Shown here: in pieces, positions 16,153 to 23,388 of the stretch
Layout: every line of letters begins with the position of its first letter
How positions within the stretch are numbered: position 1 is the stretch's first letter
From: Burkholderiales bacterium
Lineage (GTDB): Bacteria; Pseudomonadota; Gammaproteobacteria; Burkholderiales; CAIKXV01
Assembly (NCBI GenBank): GCA_014379045.1
Contig: JACMMK010000452.1
Coordinates: forward strand, 1 to 24,798
DNA length: 24,798 bases
Direction of reading: 5' to 3'
Notes under the pieces: generated by a model
What the model saw: the letters and a program-made list of their open reading frames with translations, nothing else
What the model was told of the DNA's origin: nothing
Databases searched by the model: none
Position numbers and translations under genes: made by a program

Positions 16153-17931
16153 TCAATAGATATCCGGTTCCGCGAGGGTGCCCGGCTTCTCGAGAAAGTC
16201 GAAGTCGCACCCCAGGGGGGCCTGCGTCACATGCGCGGAAAACATCTGTCCGTACCCGCGTTCGAATCTGGGTTGCGGGGCCCGCCAATCGGCACGGCGC
16301 AGTGCCAGCTCGGCAGCGTCGACCTTGAGCTCCAGAAGTCGCGCCTGGACATCGAGTTCGATCAGATCGCCGTCTCGCACCAGCGCGAGCGGGCCGCCGA
16401 TGAACGCCTCGGGGGCGACATGCAGCACGCAGGTGCCGTAGTGCGTGCCGCTCATCCGCGCATCCGAGATGCGCACCATGTCGCGCACCCCCTGCGCCAG
16501 CAGCTTCTTCGGAATCGGCAGGTTGCCCCATTCGGGAAACCCGGGGCCGCCGAGCGGGCCCGCGTTCTTCAGCACCAGCACCGAACGCGCATCGACGACC
16601 AGTGCCGGATCGTCGATGCGCTTCATCATGTCGCGCATGTCTTCGAACACGACGGCCGGACCGGTATGGCGCATCAGCGCAGGTTCCGCCGCGGCCGGCT
16701 TGATCACCGCGCCATCGGGCGCGAGGTTGCCGTAGAGCACGGCGAGTGCGCCGCGATCGCTGATCGGGTTGTCGAGTGCGCGGATGATGTCTTCGCTGCC
16801 AGGCGCGACGCGCGCATGCGCGATGTTCTCGCCGAGCGTGCGCCCGGTGACGGTGAGCGCCGTCAGGTCAAGATGCGCCTCGATGCGTCGGAGCAATGCC
16901 GGCAGCCCGCCTGCGTAATGGAAATCTTCCATCAGATAGTCGCCCGAGGGCATCAGGTTCACCAGCACGCCGATCTCGCGTGCACGCGCATCGAGCTGGT
17001 CGAGCGTCAACGCAACGCCGGCGCGGCGAGCCATCGCGATCAGGTGCACAGCGCAGTTGGTCGACCCGCCGAGCGCCATGTAGGTCGACGCCGCATTCGA
17101 GAACGACTGGGCAGTGAGCAGACGCGAAGGCTTGAGGTCCTCCCACACCATCGACACGAGGCGCTCGCCGGCATCGGCGGCCATCCGCGGATGGGCCGCA
17201 TCGTCGGCGGGGATGCTCGTCGACCCCGGCAAGCAGAAGCCGAGCACTTCGGCGATCGAGGTCATCGTCGAGGCCGTGCCCATCGTGTTGCAGGTGCCGT
17301 GACTGCGGCACATCGCGGCTTCGAGATCGATCCATTGCTGTTCGGTGATCAGGCCCGAGCGCAATTCGTCGTAATACTTGCGCGTATGCGTCCCGACACC
17401 GACCTTCACGCCCTGGAAGTGGCCGTTCAACTGCGGGCCGGCCGGCACGTAGATGGCCGGTATGTCCATGCTGATCGCACCCAGCAGCAGGCCGGGCGTG
17501 GTCTTGTCGCAGCCGCCCATCAGCACCGCGCCGTCGACCGGGTGCGAGCGCAGCAGTTCTTCGCATTCCATCGCGAGGAAGTTGCGGTAGAACATCGTCG
17601 TCGGCTTGACCATCACTTCACCGAGGGACATCGCCGGCAGCTCGATCGGAAAGCCGCCGGCGCCGAGGATGCCGCGCTTGACGCTGTCGGCGCGTTCGCG
17701 CAGGTGCCGATGGCAGGTCGAAATCTCGCTCCAGGTGTTGACCACGGCGATGATCGGCCGGCCCATCACCTCTTCGCGGCGGATGCCGACCTGCTGCATC
17801 CGGCTGCGGTGCGAGAAGCCGCGCGTGTCGCCGGTGCCGAACCAGCGCCAGCTGCGCAGTTGATCGCGGGTCTTGCGTTCGGGGGTCACCGCGACTGGCG
17901 GTTCGACCACAGGACCGGGAAGATCGTTCAT
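16153..17931 (-). CDS. IlvD/Edd-family dehydratase, probably a sugar-acid (aldonate) dehydratase
   Basis: A 592-residue iron-sulfur dehydratase. Three cluster cysteines are visible: STCHRHLR (Cys73), GGCDKTTPG (Cys141, next to the Mg-binding Lys143) and HGTCNTMGTAST (Cys214). This [2Fe-2S]-type pattern and the N-terminal RSWRWFG...RGFSHRSRM place it in the sugar-acid branch with L-arabinonate/D-xylonate-type dehydratases, rather than true valine-pathway IlvD. These remove water from a sugar acid to give a 2-keto-3-deoxy acid. Its ATG overlaps the stop of the upstream Bug receptor gene (ATGA), so the receptor may bring in its substrate or a related one. The exact substrate is unknown. Confidence 0.9.
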   Translation of the reverse strand: MNDLPGPVVEPPVAVTPERKTRDQLRSWRWFGTGDTRGFSHRSRMQQVGIRREEVMGRPIIAVVNTWSEISTCHRHLRERADSVKRGILGAGGFPIELPAMSLGEVMVKPTTMFYRNFLAMECEELLRSHPVDGAVLMGGCDKTTPGLLLGAISMDIPAIYVPAGPQLNGHFQGVKVGVGTHTRKYYDELRSGLITEQQWIDLEAAMCRSHGTCNTMGTASTMTSIAEVLGFCLPGSTSIPADDAAHPRMAADAGERLVSMVWEDLKPSRLLTAQSFSNAASTYMALGGSTNCAVHLIAMARRAGVALTLDQLDARAREIGVLVNLMPSGDYLMEDFHYAGGLPALLRRIEAHLDLTALTVTGRTLGENIAHARVAPGSEDIIRALDNPISDRGALAVLYGNLAPDGAVIKPAAAEPALMRHTGPAVVFEDMRDMMKRIDDPALVVDARSVLVLKNAGPLGGPGFPEWGNLPIPKKLLAQGVRDMVRISDARMSGTHYGTCVLHVAPEAFIGGPLALVRDGDLIELDVQARLLELKVDAAELALRRADWRAPQPRFERGYGQMFSAHVTQAPLGCDFDFLEKPGTLAEPDIY

Positions 17932-19019
17932 TCGAGCACGATCCTGAGTTCGCGGATCAACTGGTCGATCGCCTGGTAATCGCGCTTGAGGAACGCGGCG
18001 AGTTCCTCGGGCGTGCTCGGCGCCACGTCGATGCCGAGGGCGGTGAAGCGATCCTTAACCTCGGGTGTGTGCGCCGCACGGCCGATCTCCGCGGCGAGCC
18101 GGTCGATCGCTTCACGCGGCGTCGACATCGGTGCGAAGTACGCGAACCATGCCACGAGATGGAAGCCGGGGAAGCCGCTCTCGGCCACCGTGGGGATGTC
18201 GGGGGCTAGCGCCCACCGCGTCTCGCTGGTGACGGCGATCGGGCGCATCTTGCCGGCGTCGATGTAGGGTTTGGACACGATCGGCGCGGTGAACGACAGC
18301 GTGACATGTCCGGCCATCTGGTCGATCACCAGCGGCCCAGCACCCTTGTAGGCGACGTGGATCAGGTTCACCTTCGCGCGCGACATGAACATCTCGCCGG
18401 CCAGATGCGAAGGGGTCCCGGCGCCCGGCGACCCGAACGTGATCTGCCCGGGACGCGCACGCGCGAGCGCGATCAGGTCCTTCACCGTCTTCACCGGTAA
18501 CGACGGATGGGTGAGGATCATGTTCGGCGAGGTCGCTCCCATCGTCACCGGCGCGAAATCCTTGAACGGGTCGTATGGCAGTTTCCGATACAGGCTGAGA
18601 TTGGCGGTCAGCGAGTTGTTCGCGATCAGGAGCGTGTAGCCGTCGGCAGGTGCGCGCGCAGCGAGCTCGGCACCCAGATTGCCGCCTGCGCCCGGCCGGT
18701 TGTCGATCACCACCGGCTGACCGAGCAGCGCAGGCAACCGGATATTCATCGTGCGCGCGACAATGTCGTTGCCCCCGCCCGGCGGAAACGGCACGATCAG
18801 GCGGATCGGCTTGTTCGGATAGCTTTGCGCGTGCACCGCGGGCAGCCCGGTACACGCACAGGCGGCACAGAGCAGCATCGTGACTGGCGGGGCCGGCAGG
18901 CGCGGTCCGGTCAGCGCCCTAGCGTGCCGGGGGCGCCTCGCGCCTGCGCGAAGCTCGCTACGGGAATGCGCACGCCGGGGCGTCGTCAGAGCGCCGCTCG
19001 AGCCGTTGACGGTTGCCAT
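17928..19019 (-). CDS. TctC/Bug-family tripartite tricarboxylate transporter substrate-binding protein
   Basis: A 363-residue exported solute receptor. After a long arginine-rich n-region and a hydrophobic stretch, signal peptidase probably cuts after AVHA (residue 64). The mature protein begins YPNKPIRLIVPFPPGGGND, the signature of Bug receptors, and has DNRPGAGGNLG and the later VAYKGAGPL and TVAESGFPGF segments. These receptors bind organic acids and similar ligands; no TctA/TctB membrane genes are nearby, as is common for the large Bug families of Burkholderiales. The n-region is unusually long (about 47 residues). The AGGAGGAG ribosome site sits nearer to an out-of-frame ATG than to the chosen ATG at 19019. 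It overlaps the dehydratase gene downstream. Confidence 0.92.
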   Translation of the reverse strand: MATVNGSSGALTTPRRAHSRSELRAGARRPRHARALTGPRLPAPPVTMLLCAACACTGLPAVHAQSYPNKPIRLIVPFPPGGGNDIVARTMNIRLPALLGQPVVIDNRPGAGGNLGAELAARAPADGYTLLIANNSLTANLSLYRKLPYDPFKDFAPVTMGATSPNMILTHPSLPVKTVKDLIALARARPGQITFGSPGAGTPSHLAGEMFMSRAKVNLIHVAYKGAGPLVIDQMAGHVTLSFTAPIVSKPYIDAGKMRPIAVTSETRWALAPDIPTVAESGFPGFHLVAWFAYFAPMSTPREAIDRLAAEIGRAAHTPEVKDRFTALGIDVAPSTPEELAAFLKRDYQAIDQLIRELRIVLE

Positions 19020-19142
19020 CGATACATTTCTCCTCCTGGTCGGTGCGCCCGGTATGTGTCCGGGCGGCCCCTGAACTTCATCGTTGTCGTTCGTGTGTAT
19101 GCCCCGGGCCGCCGCGCAGTCGAATCGCGCGCAGACACGAGG

Positions 19143-19919
19143 TCATCTGCGCGTGGCCCGCGGCATCACGTCCGGCGACGGCGGGCCCTGCACCTGCTTC
19201 ATGTCCGGCCGCGCGACGCTGTAGAGGTCGCCCAACGAGGCATACATCGAGCCGGACAGGCGCCCCACCGGGTCGAGCAGCTTCGGATCGACGCGCCCGT
19301 TCTTCCACACCGACGGCGACACGTGAACATGCACGATCTTCGCGATCACGATGTGCGTGCGGCCGTCCTCGTAGATGTGCTTCACCTCGCACTCGAGATG
19401 CGCCTTCGCTTCACCGACCCGTTCCGGCCGAACCTTGACCGAGGGCACCGGCGTCAGGCCCGCCCACGCGAACTCGTCCTGGTCGCGCGGGAAATCGCCC
19501 GACGTGAAGCTCATCTTTTCCAGGAGATCCATCGTCGCGATGTTGGCGACGAACTCGGGCACCTCGCGGATGTTCTTGAGGCTGTCCTTTTCACCCGTCG
19601 AACCGAACGCGCAGTAGAACGGCTCGGAGCCCATCAGGTTGAAGTACGAATAGGGCGCGACGTTGCGCACACCCGCCGCTGATACGGTCGAGATCCAGCC
19701 GACCGGACGCGGCACCACCAGCGCCGTCAACAACAGGTAGAACTCGCGCGGGGACAACGTGTCCGGGCCGAGTTCGAGCGGTTCGGTGAGGGTGCTTGGA
19801 GGGGCGGTAGGGGTGTCGGTGCTCTTCGTCGTGCGCACATCGGCGGCGAGGTCGGCGTCGTTCGAACGCCTGGTCGCAGGGTCTGCGGCAACACGGTCGG
19901 AGCCGGGGGATACAGTCAT
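19143..19919 (-). CDS. Flavin-reductase-like FMN-binding split-barrel protein
   Basis: A 258-residue protein of the flavin reductase-like family. Residues 55-230 hold the FMN-binding split barrel: ALVVPRPVGWIST (66-78), then GVRNVAPYSYFNLMGSEP, then EFVANI. Proteins of this subgroup are often oxidoreductase partners or NAD(P)H:FMN reductases; the electron acceptor here is unknown. The first 45 residues are a polar, Thr/Asp-rich extension with no recognisable domain, so the start at 19919 (AAGGA about nine bases upstream) might be too early. It lies 123 bases upstream of the Bug gene on the same strand. Confidence 0.85.
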   Translation of the reverse strand: MTVSPGSDRVAADPATRRSNDADLAADVRTTKSTDTPTAPPSTLTEPLELGPDTLSPREFYLLLTALVVPRPVGWISTVSAAGVRNVAPYSYFNLMGSEPFYCAFGSTGEKDSLKNIREVPEFVANIATMDLLEKMSFTSGDFPRDQDEFAWAGLTPVPSVKVRPERVGEAKAHLECEVKHIYEDGRTHIVIAKIVHVHVSPSVWKNGRVDPKLLDPVGRLSGSMYASLGDLYSVARPDMKQVQGPPSPDVMPRATRR

Positions 19920-19999
19920 CTCGCTGGTGTCCTTGCGCTCGGGTACGGCGTGCGGGAAGCATACACGCTGGTCGCTACCGTCGGCAGCGAGGGGGTCTT

Positions 20000-21685
20000 C
20001 TAATCCGAAACGGTGACCGGACACGGCATGACATCGGTCACGCCGAGATACTGTCCTGCAAGCGAGAACTTCGCTCCGACCATCTGATTGCAGCCTGATG
20101 CGTGCATATGCCAGAAGGTGATCGTGTCTGCGCCATCGAAGTCGATCTGTTGAGGCTCCCAGGGCGTGCCGGCATAGGTGATCGCGGTCCAGCGATAAGG
20201 CCCGAGCGCGGCCTGGCCGGGCGTGAAGGACGTTTCGTACGGGTAGTAGTCGGAGTTGCAACCTCCCCGGTGGCATTGCGCCCAGGGCGCGATGATCGAA
20301 CGTGCGGTCCACCGACCCGAGACCGAGCATTGGATGTCGAGTTGTACGCGCGTCGCGTCCGACGGCGACGAAACGTAGCTCGCAAGCGTCTGCACTTCGG
20401 TGCCGCGGGTCGTGATCGGTGCCAGCGACAGCAGGTTGGGAACGGTCGACGCCGCAAGCAGCGGCCGATTCGGGTCCTGCGGATCGAGAATCATCGGGAC
20501 CAGCGTCGACACCGCGACCGGTCGCAGCAGTCGTGTCCAGTCGTAGCGCAGTGTCGGTGACAGCGAGGTCGATTGAGTGCTGTTGAGACGCGAGAACCGC
20601 CCGGCAGGCGTGACCTGATAGCGGTCGCTCGTCGACTGCAGGGTGAAGCCGTACTGACCCGCGTTGCGGTACGGCATGTCGGTGGTGCAGCCGGTGTAGG
20701 TGATCTCGCGCAGGTCGATCTGCAGCGATACCCGCGCTACCTGCTCGTAGCTGCCGGGGCCGCGCGCGACGGCGTCGTACACCGGTGCCAGACGCTGACC
20801 ATAGTCGAGAAGGGCGCCGGTCGCGGCATTCTGATCGATCAACGTGACCATATCGGTCGTTCCTGCGGGGCACCCGGCCAGCGCGCGGCGATCGATCAGG
20901 CAACGCAGCCCGGACTCCGGATCGATCGGTGCGCCGGTCGAGTCCTCCGGAGGGTCGAAGGCACCACCTGTGTCGACTACGCGCATCGAACCGATCGGCA
21001 CCATCTGCAGGTTGAGCAGCTGCCAGCGCAATTGGCCGCCGTCGGGGTAGGCCCACCCCTGCGGCAGGCCGGCGGCGACGCGCAGCGGTATGTACTGCGC
21101 GTGGAGGATCGTCGGCTGTTCGTCGAACAGCTGGGGATCGCCGAAGCTCGCGCGTCCGGCGCTGTCGACGCTGAGTGTCCATACGAGCTGTCGTGGCCGC
21201 GCCGCGCCGGCGACGATCACCCGCTGATCGAACACGAAGCTCGCCTGCCCCAGTCCGCGCGCCTGAACGGCACTTCGCAGCGCGCTCGCGAGCGCACCCG
21301 CCTGGCCTGCGACATGCGCTCGGGCCTGCGCCAGGATCTGCGCCTGAGTCAGCGTCGAACCGAAGTCGCGCACCGCGACCTGCGCGATGGCAGAAGCATT
21401 GGCCAGCGTTTCGAATGCCCGATCGGACGCCAGTCGGTTGGCGCCGAAAGCGAGCGTGCCGACGCGCGCGCTGACCGTTGAACGCACGCCTGCAGAAGGC
21501 TCGGTCACCGTCTGGTTCACGATTAACAGGCGCTGGTTCGGCCGACTGGTCTGCGCGTGCGCGGGCAGTGCGACGATCAGTGCGACGATCAGCGCGCCGA
21601 CGCAACCCGCGCACAGGACGCCGCGCAGTGCGGTGACGGTGCGAACGATCGTCGCGTCGATCAGTGCCGCCGTCTGTCTGCCCAT
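20000..21685 (-). CDS. Unrecognised secreted cysteine-containing protein
   Basis: A 561-residue protein I cannot place in a family. It has a clear signal peptide: hydrophobic segment at about 23-43, cleavage after PAHA (residue 44). The mature part has eight cysteines (262, 272, 333, 453, 471, 476, 532, 555), an even number that suggests disulfides in the periplasm or outside the cell. Residues 105-145 look helical; the rest is rich in Thr, Ser, Gly and aromatic residues and looks beta-rich. The Cys-dense C-terminal third (PWAQCHRGGC, HASGCNQMVG, MPCPVTVSD) may be a separate domain. The ATG at 21685 has AGGG about six bases upstream. It lies 180 bases from the repressor on the same strand and could belong to the neighbouring mobile element or to the host. 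Confidence 0.8.
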   Translation of the reverse strand: MGRQTAALIDATIVRTVTALRGVLCAGCVGALIVALIVALPAHAQTSRPNQRLLIVNQTVTEPSAGVRSTVSARVGTLAFGANRLASDRAFETLANASAIAQVAVRDFGSTLTQAQILAQARAHVAGQAGALASALRSAVQARGLGQASFVFDQRVIVAGAARPRQLVWTLSVDSAGRASFGDPQLFDEQPTILHAQYIPLRVAAGLPQGWAYPDGGQLRWQLLNLQMVPIGSMRVVDTGGAFDPPEDSTGAPIDPESGLRCLIDRRALAGCPAGTTDMVTLIDQNAATGALLDYGQRLAPVYDAVARGPGSYEQVARVSLQIDLREITYTGCTTDMPYRNAGQYGFTLQSTSDRYQVTPAGRFSRLNSTQSTSLSPTLRYDWTRLLRPVAVSTLVPMILDPQDPNRPLLAASTVPNLLSLAPITTRGTEVQTLASYVSSPSDATRVQLDIQCSVSGRWTARSIIAPWAQCHRGGCNSDYYPYETSFTPGQAALGPYRWTAITYAGTPWEPQQIDFDGADTITFWHMHASGCNQMVGAKFSLAGQYLGVTDVMPCPVTVSD

Positions 21686-21728
21686 TCGTTGACCCTCGAT
21701 CGACCCTTCACCCGAGGCGTACTTCAGG

Positions 21729-21771
21729 CGGCGTTCGGCGCGGCGATGAATGCACTTGCGTGCGAACGCCG
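21729..21771. repeat. 9-bp perfect inverted repeat
   Basis: CGGCGTTCG (21729-21737) and CGAACGCCG (21763-21771) are separated by 25 bases, in the 180-base gap between the repressor and the secreted-protein gene. It could form a hairpin after the repressor message or act as a binding site. There is no T tract, so it is not a standard terminator. Confidence 0.4.
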
Positions 21772-21865
21772 AACTAACCCGTGCGTGGCCCCGGCGGTTC
21801 GCGGTCCAGCCATTCTAGATCGCGCGAGCCTGGATGGGATGCCGGAAAGCAGGCGCTCTGAACGG

Positions 21866-22660
21866 TTACTTGAACGGCAGGGCGCGCCACAGACCCACCG
21901 GGCGGCCCCGAAGGAGGGGTGCACCGGTGAGCGCATCGGCCTCGTGCGACGCAAGCGTGCGCGTCTCGAATGCCTGATCAGAGAACGCCGGTGCCGACGC
22001 CGCGACACGGTACGCGTCGGCGATGCGAGTGACGGTGCGCAAAGCGGGAGGCCCGCTCAGCGTTGACTGCATCACGTACAGCCCATCGCCTTGCCAAAGG
22101 GGATCGAGCCGGAATACGACGCGGTCGCCGGCGACGCAGTGCGGTGCCATAGACGCATCGTGCACCGTGAACAATGCGTAGCGTTCGCTGCGGCCGACTT
22201 CGGCCTGGCCGCACAACACCACGGGATCGACTGCCAGCAACAACGATGGCTGCGCGAGATCGAATTCGGGCACGGGGGTCAACTCGGCGAGTTCGGCGCG
22301 CTGCAGCGCCTGCGCATCGACCAGTCGCGAAATGTCGACGATGCGACGGGGACCGTCGGACAGCAGTTCTTCCGGCGCGAACTCGAAGCGCTGCGACAGC
22401 TCGAGAATCTTCTCGAGCGTCGGCCAACCGGCGCCGGTCAACCATTTGCGCGCGGCCGCCGGCGTCACCGCGCAAACGCGCGCGAGCTCCGAGGCACGCG
22501 CGGCAGGTTCCCGCGGTACGTCATCGCGCAGGTCCAGCAGCCGGCCGAGATTGATCGTGAAACGTTCGCGAAAGCGTTCGTTGCTGGGTCTGCCCACGCG
22601 CGCGCGCTCGGCGTTTGGAGCCTGCGGCGGCAGCGAGCCAGCGTTGCGGGTTTTTGCCAT
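21866..22660 (-). CDS. CI-like HTH repressor with a degenerate S24/LexA-type C-terminal domain
   Basis: A 264-residue phage-type repressor. Residues 55-100 form an HTH (ASELARVCAVTPAAARKWL with the following GWPTLEKILELSQRF). Residues 130-262 resemble the S24 peptidase domain: TVHDASMAPHCVAGDRVVF with the would-be catalytic Ser170, then GDGLYVMQ. The catalytic Lys that should lie about 35-45 residues later is missing: there is no Lys after Ser170 until the last residue, and the site reads RTVTRI. Self-cleavage therefore looks impossible. It is divergent from the FlhD/FlhC-like operon and has a candidate operator within its own promoter. By analogy with SetR of SXT/R391 it probably represses that operon. 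The gene has no ribosome site, and the predicted transcript starts at the ATG. Confidence 0.88.
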   Translation of the reverse strand: MAKTRNAGSLPPQAPNAERARVGRPSNERFRERFTINLGRLLDLRDDVPREPAARASELARVCAVTPAAARKWLTGAGWPTLEKILELSQRFEFAPEELLSDGPRRIVDISRLVDAQALQRAELAELTPVPEFDLAQPSLLLAVDPVVLCGQAEVGRSERYALFTVHDASMAPHCVAGDRVVFRLDPLWQGDGLYVMQSTLSGPPALRTVTRIADAYRVAASAPAFSDQAFETRTLASHEADALTGAPLLRGRPVGLWRALPFK

Positions 22661-22666
22661 CTGCCC

Positions 22667-22695
22667 ACATTACCAAAAGTATTCGATGTTTCCAA
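22667..22695 (-). promoter_or_regulatory. Predicted leaderless sigma70 promoter of the repressor
   Basis: On the minus strand TTGGAA (22695-22690) and TAATGT (22672-22667) are spaced 17 bases apart. Transcription should start seven bases beyond the -10, at about 22660, which is the A of the ATG. This explains the missing ribosome site and parallels the leaderless cI message of phage lambda. Confidence 0.5.
22669..22683. promoter_or_regulatory. Candidate operator O1 in the repressor promoter
   Basis: ATTACCAAAAGTATT, an imperfect dyad (ATTAC/GTATT around five bases). It shares 12 of 15 positions with the site at 22846-22860 and covers the -10 and spacer of the repressor promoter, which fits autoregulation. 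Confidence 0.5.
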
Positions 22696-22845
22696 TAGGG
22701 CATCGGCGCGGCGCGCTCGCGGGTCCGAACGGCGTCCAACCTGCGATTGACGGGTGCATATTTCCTATATTTTTCAGTCATAAATACTGGGCTGCGAGCC
22801 GTTATCGAGATTGCGAATGCGCGTATTTACTTATAGTACAAACTT

Positions 22846-22860
22846 GATACGAAAAGTATT
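22846..22860. promoter_or_regulatory. Candidate operator O2 at the flhD-like promoter
   Basis: GATACGAAAAGTATT, with ATAC and GTAT exactly inverted around five bases. It abuts and overlaps the -35 of the flhD-like promoter by two bases, so a bound repressor would block RNA polymerase. Confidence 0.5.
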
Positions 22861-22887
22861 GACAAGGCTTTTCACGCCCGCTAGATT
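22859..22887 (+). promoter_or_regulatory. Sigma70 promoter of the flhD-like operon
   Basis: A consensus -35, TTGACA (22859-22864), with a 17-base spacer and a -10 TAGATT (22882-22887). The transcript should begin near 22894, giving a leader of about 63 bases before the ATG at 22957. Confidence 0.75.
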
Positions 22888-22956
22888 GGTGTCGCAACGT
22901 GTGTTGCACCGAATTCCCGCGTTCTTTCCCCTCATCCCCGAACAAGGAGTCGCCGC

Positions 22957-23388
22957 ATGTCTATCGATCCCACCGTTGCGCCGCCCAGCGGCCGCGCCGC
23001 TCGCCCGCTTGCCCGTCAGGCGCAGACTCAGACGCAGCCCGAGGGCGCGTTGAAGGTGGAAGAAACAATGGTGCATGACTTGATTTCCGTCATTTCCGAG
23101 CGCGCACAGAACGATCTGGCGGAGTTGAACCTCTCGTTCCTTCATGTCGCGCGCGAATTGGCGCGTTCGGCACGCGATGTCGCGATCACCCGACTCGGTC
23201 TCGACGCGGAGTCGTGCACCGCACTCGAGCGCCTTTCCGTGGCCGACATGCATGCGCTCGCCCACTCACACGCGCTGATCTTCAGTCTGCGCGTGGACGC
23301 ACGCGATCTGTCTGCGCATGCCGAACTTGCGCGTTCCAATCGCATCGCGTCGGAAGCGCGGCTGATACTCGCCGTGGGTGCGGCGTGA
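22957..23388 (+). CDS. FlhD-like transcriptional activator subunit (SetD/AcaD-type)
   Basis: A 143-residue protein. Residues 42-117 match the FlhD core: DLAELNLSFLHVARELARSARDV, then ITRLGLDAES, then the HTH-like LSVADMHALAHSHALIFSLRVD (compare the NLSYLLLAQRL, FRLGI and LAASNQLLCHFRF segments of FlhD). In flagellar bacteria FlhD pairs with FlhC to activate class II genes; in SXT/R391 and IncC elements FlhDC homologues activate conjugation. The chosen ATG at 22957 has AAGGAG seven bases upstream. It adds about 37 residues, rich in Pro, Gln and Ala, before an internal ATG (23068) that has its own GGAAG and would give a 106-residue protein of standard FlhD length. Its stop overlaps the GTG of the FlhC-like gene. 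Location beside a CI-like repressor and a relaxase-like gene argues for a mobile-element role. Confidence 0.85.
   Translation: MSIDPTVAPPSGRAARPLARQAQTQTQPEGALKVEETMVHDLISVISERAQNDLAELNLSFLHVARELARSARDVAITRLGLDAESCTALERLSVADMHALAHSHALIFSLRVDARDLSAHAELARSNRIASEARLILAVGAA

Larger units (their letters stand above)
22661..22956. promoter_or_regulatory. Divergent control region between repressor and flhD-like operon
   Basis: About 300 bases holding both promoters and the twin operators listed separately. The part 22750-22862 is strikingly AT-rich (for example CATATTTCCTATATTTTTC) compared with the GC-rich genes on either side. Near 22765-22779 there is a weaker GAAAA-centred match to the operator on the minus strand. 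No gene is supported here. Confidence 0.7.

Noticed and set aside
19063..19113. GGCGGCCC/GGGCCGCC inverted repeat between the flavin-reductase-like and Bug genes as a terminator
   Set aside because: Loop of 35 bases and no T tract on either strand; too weak to call.
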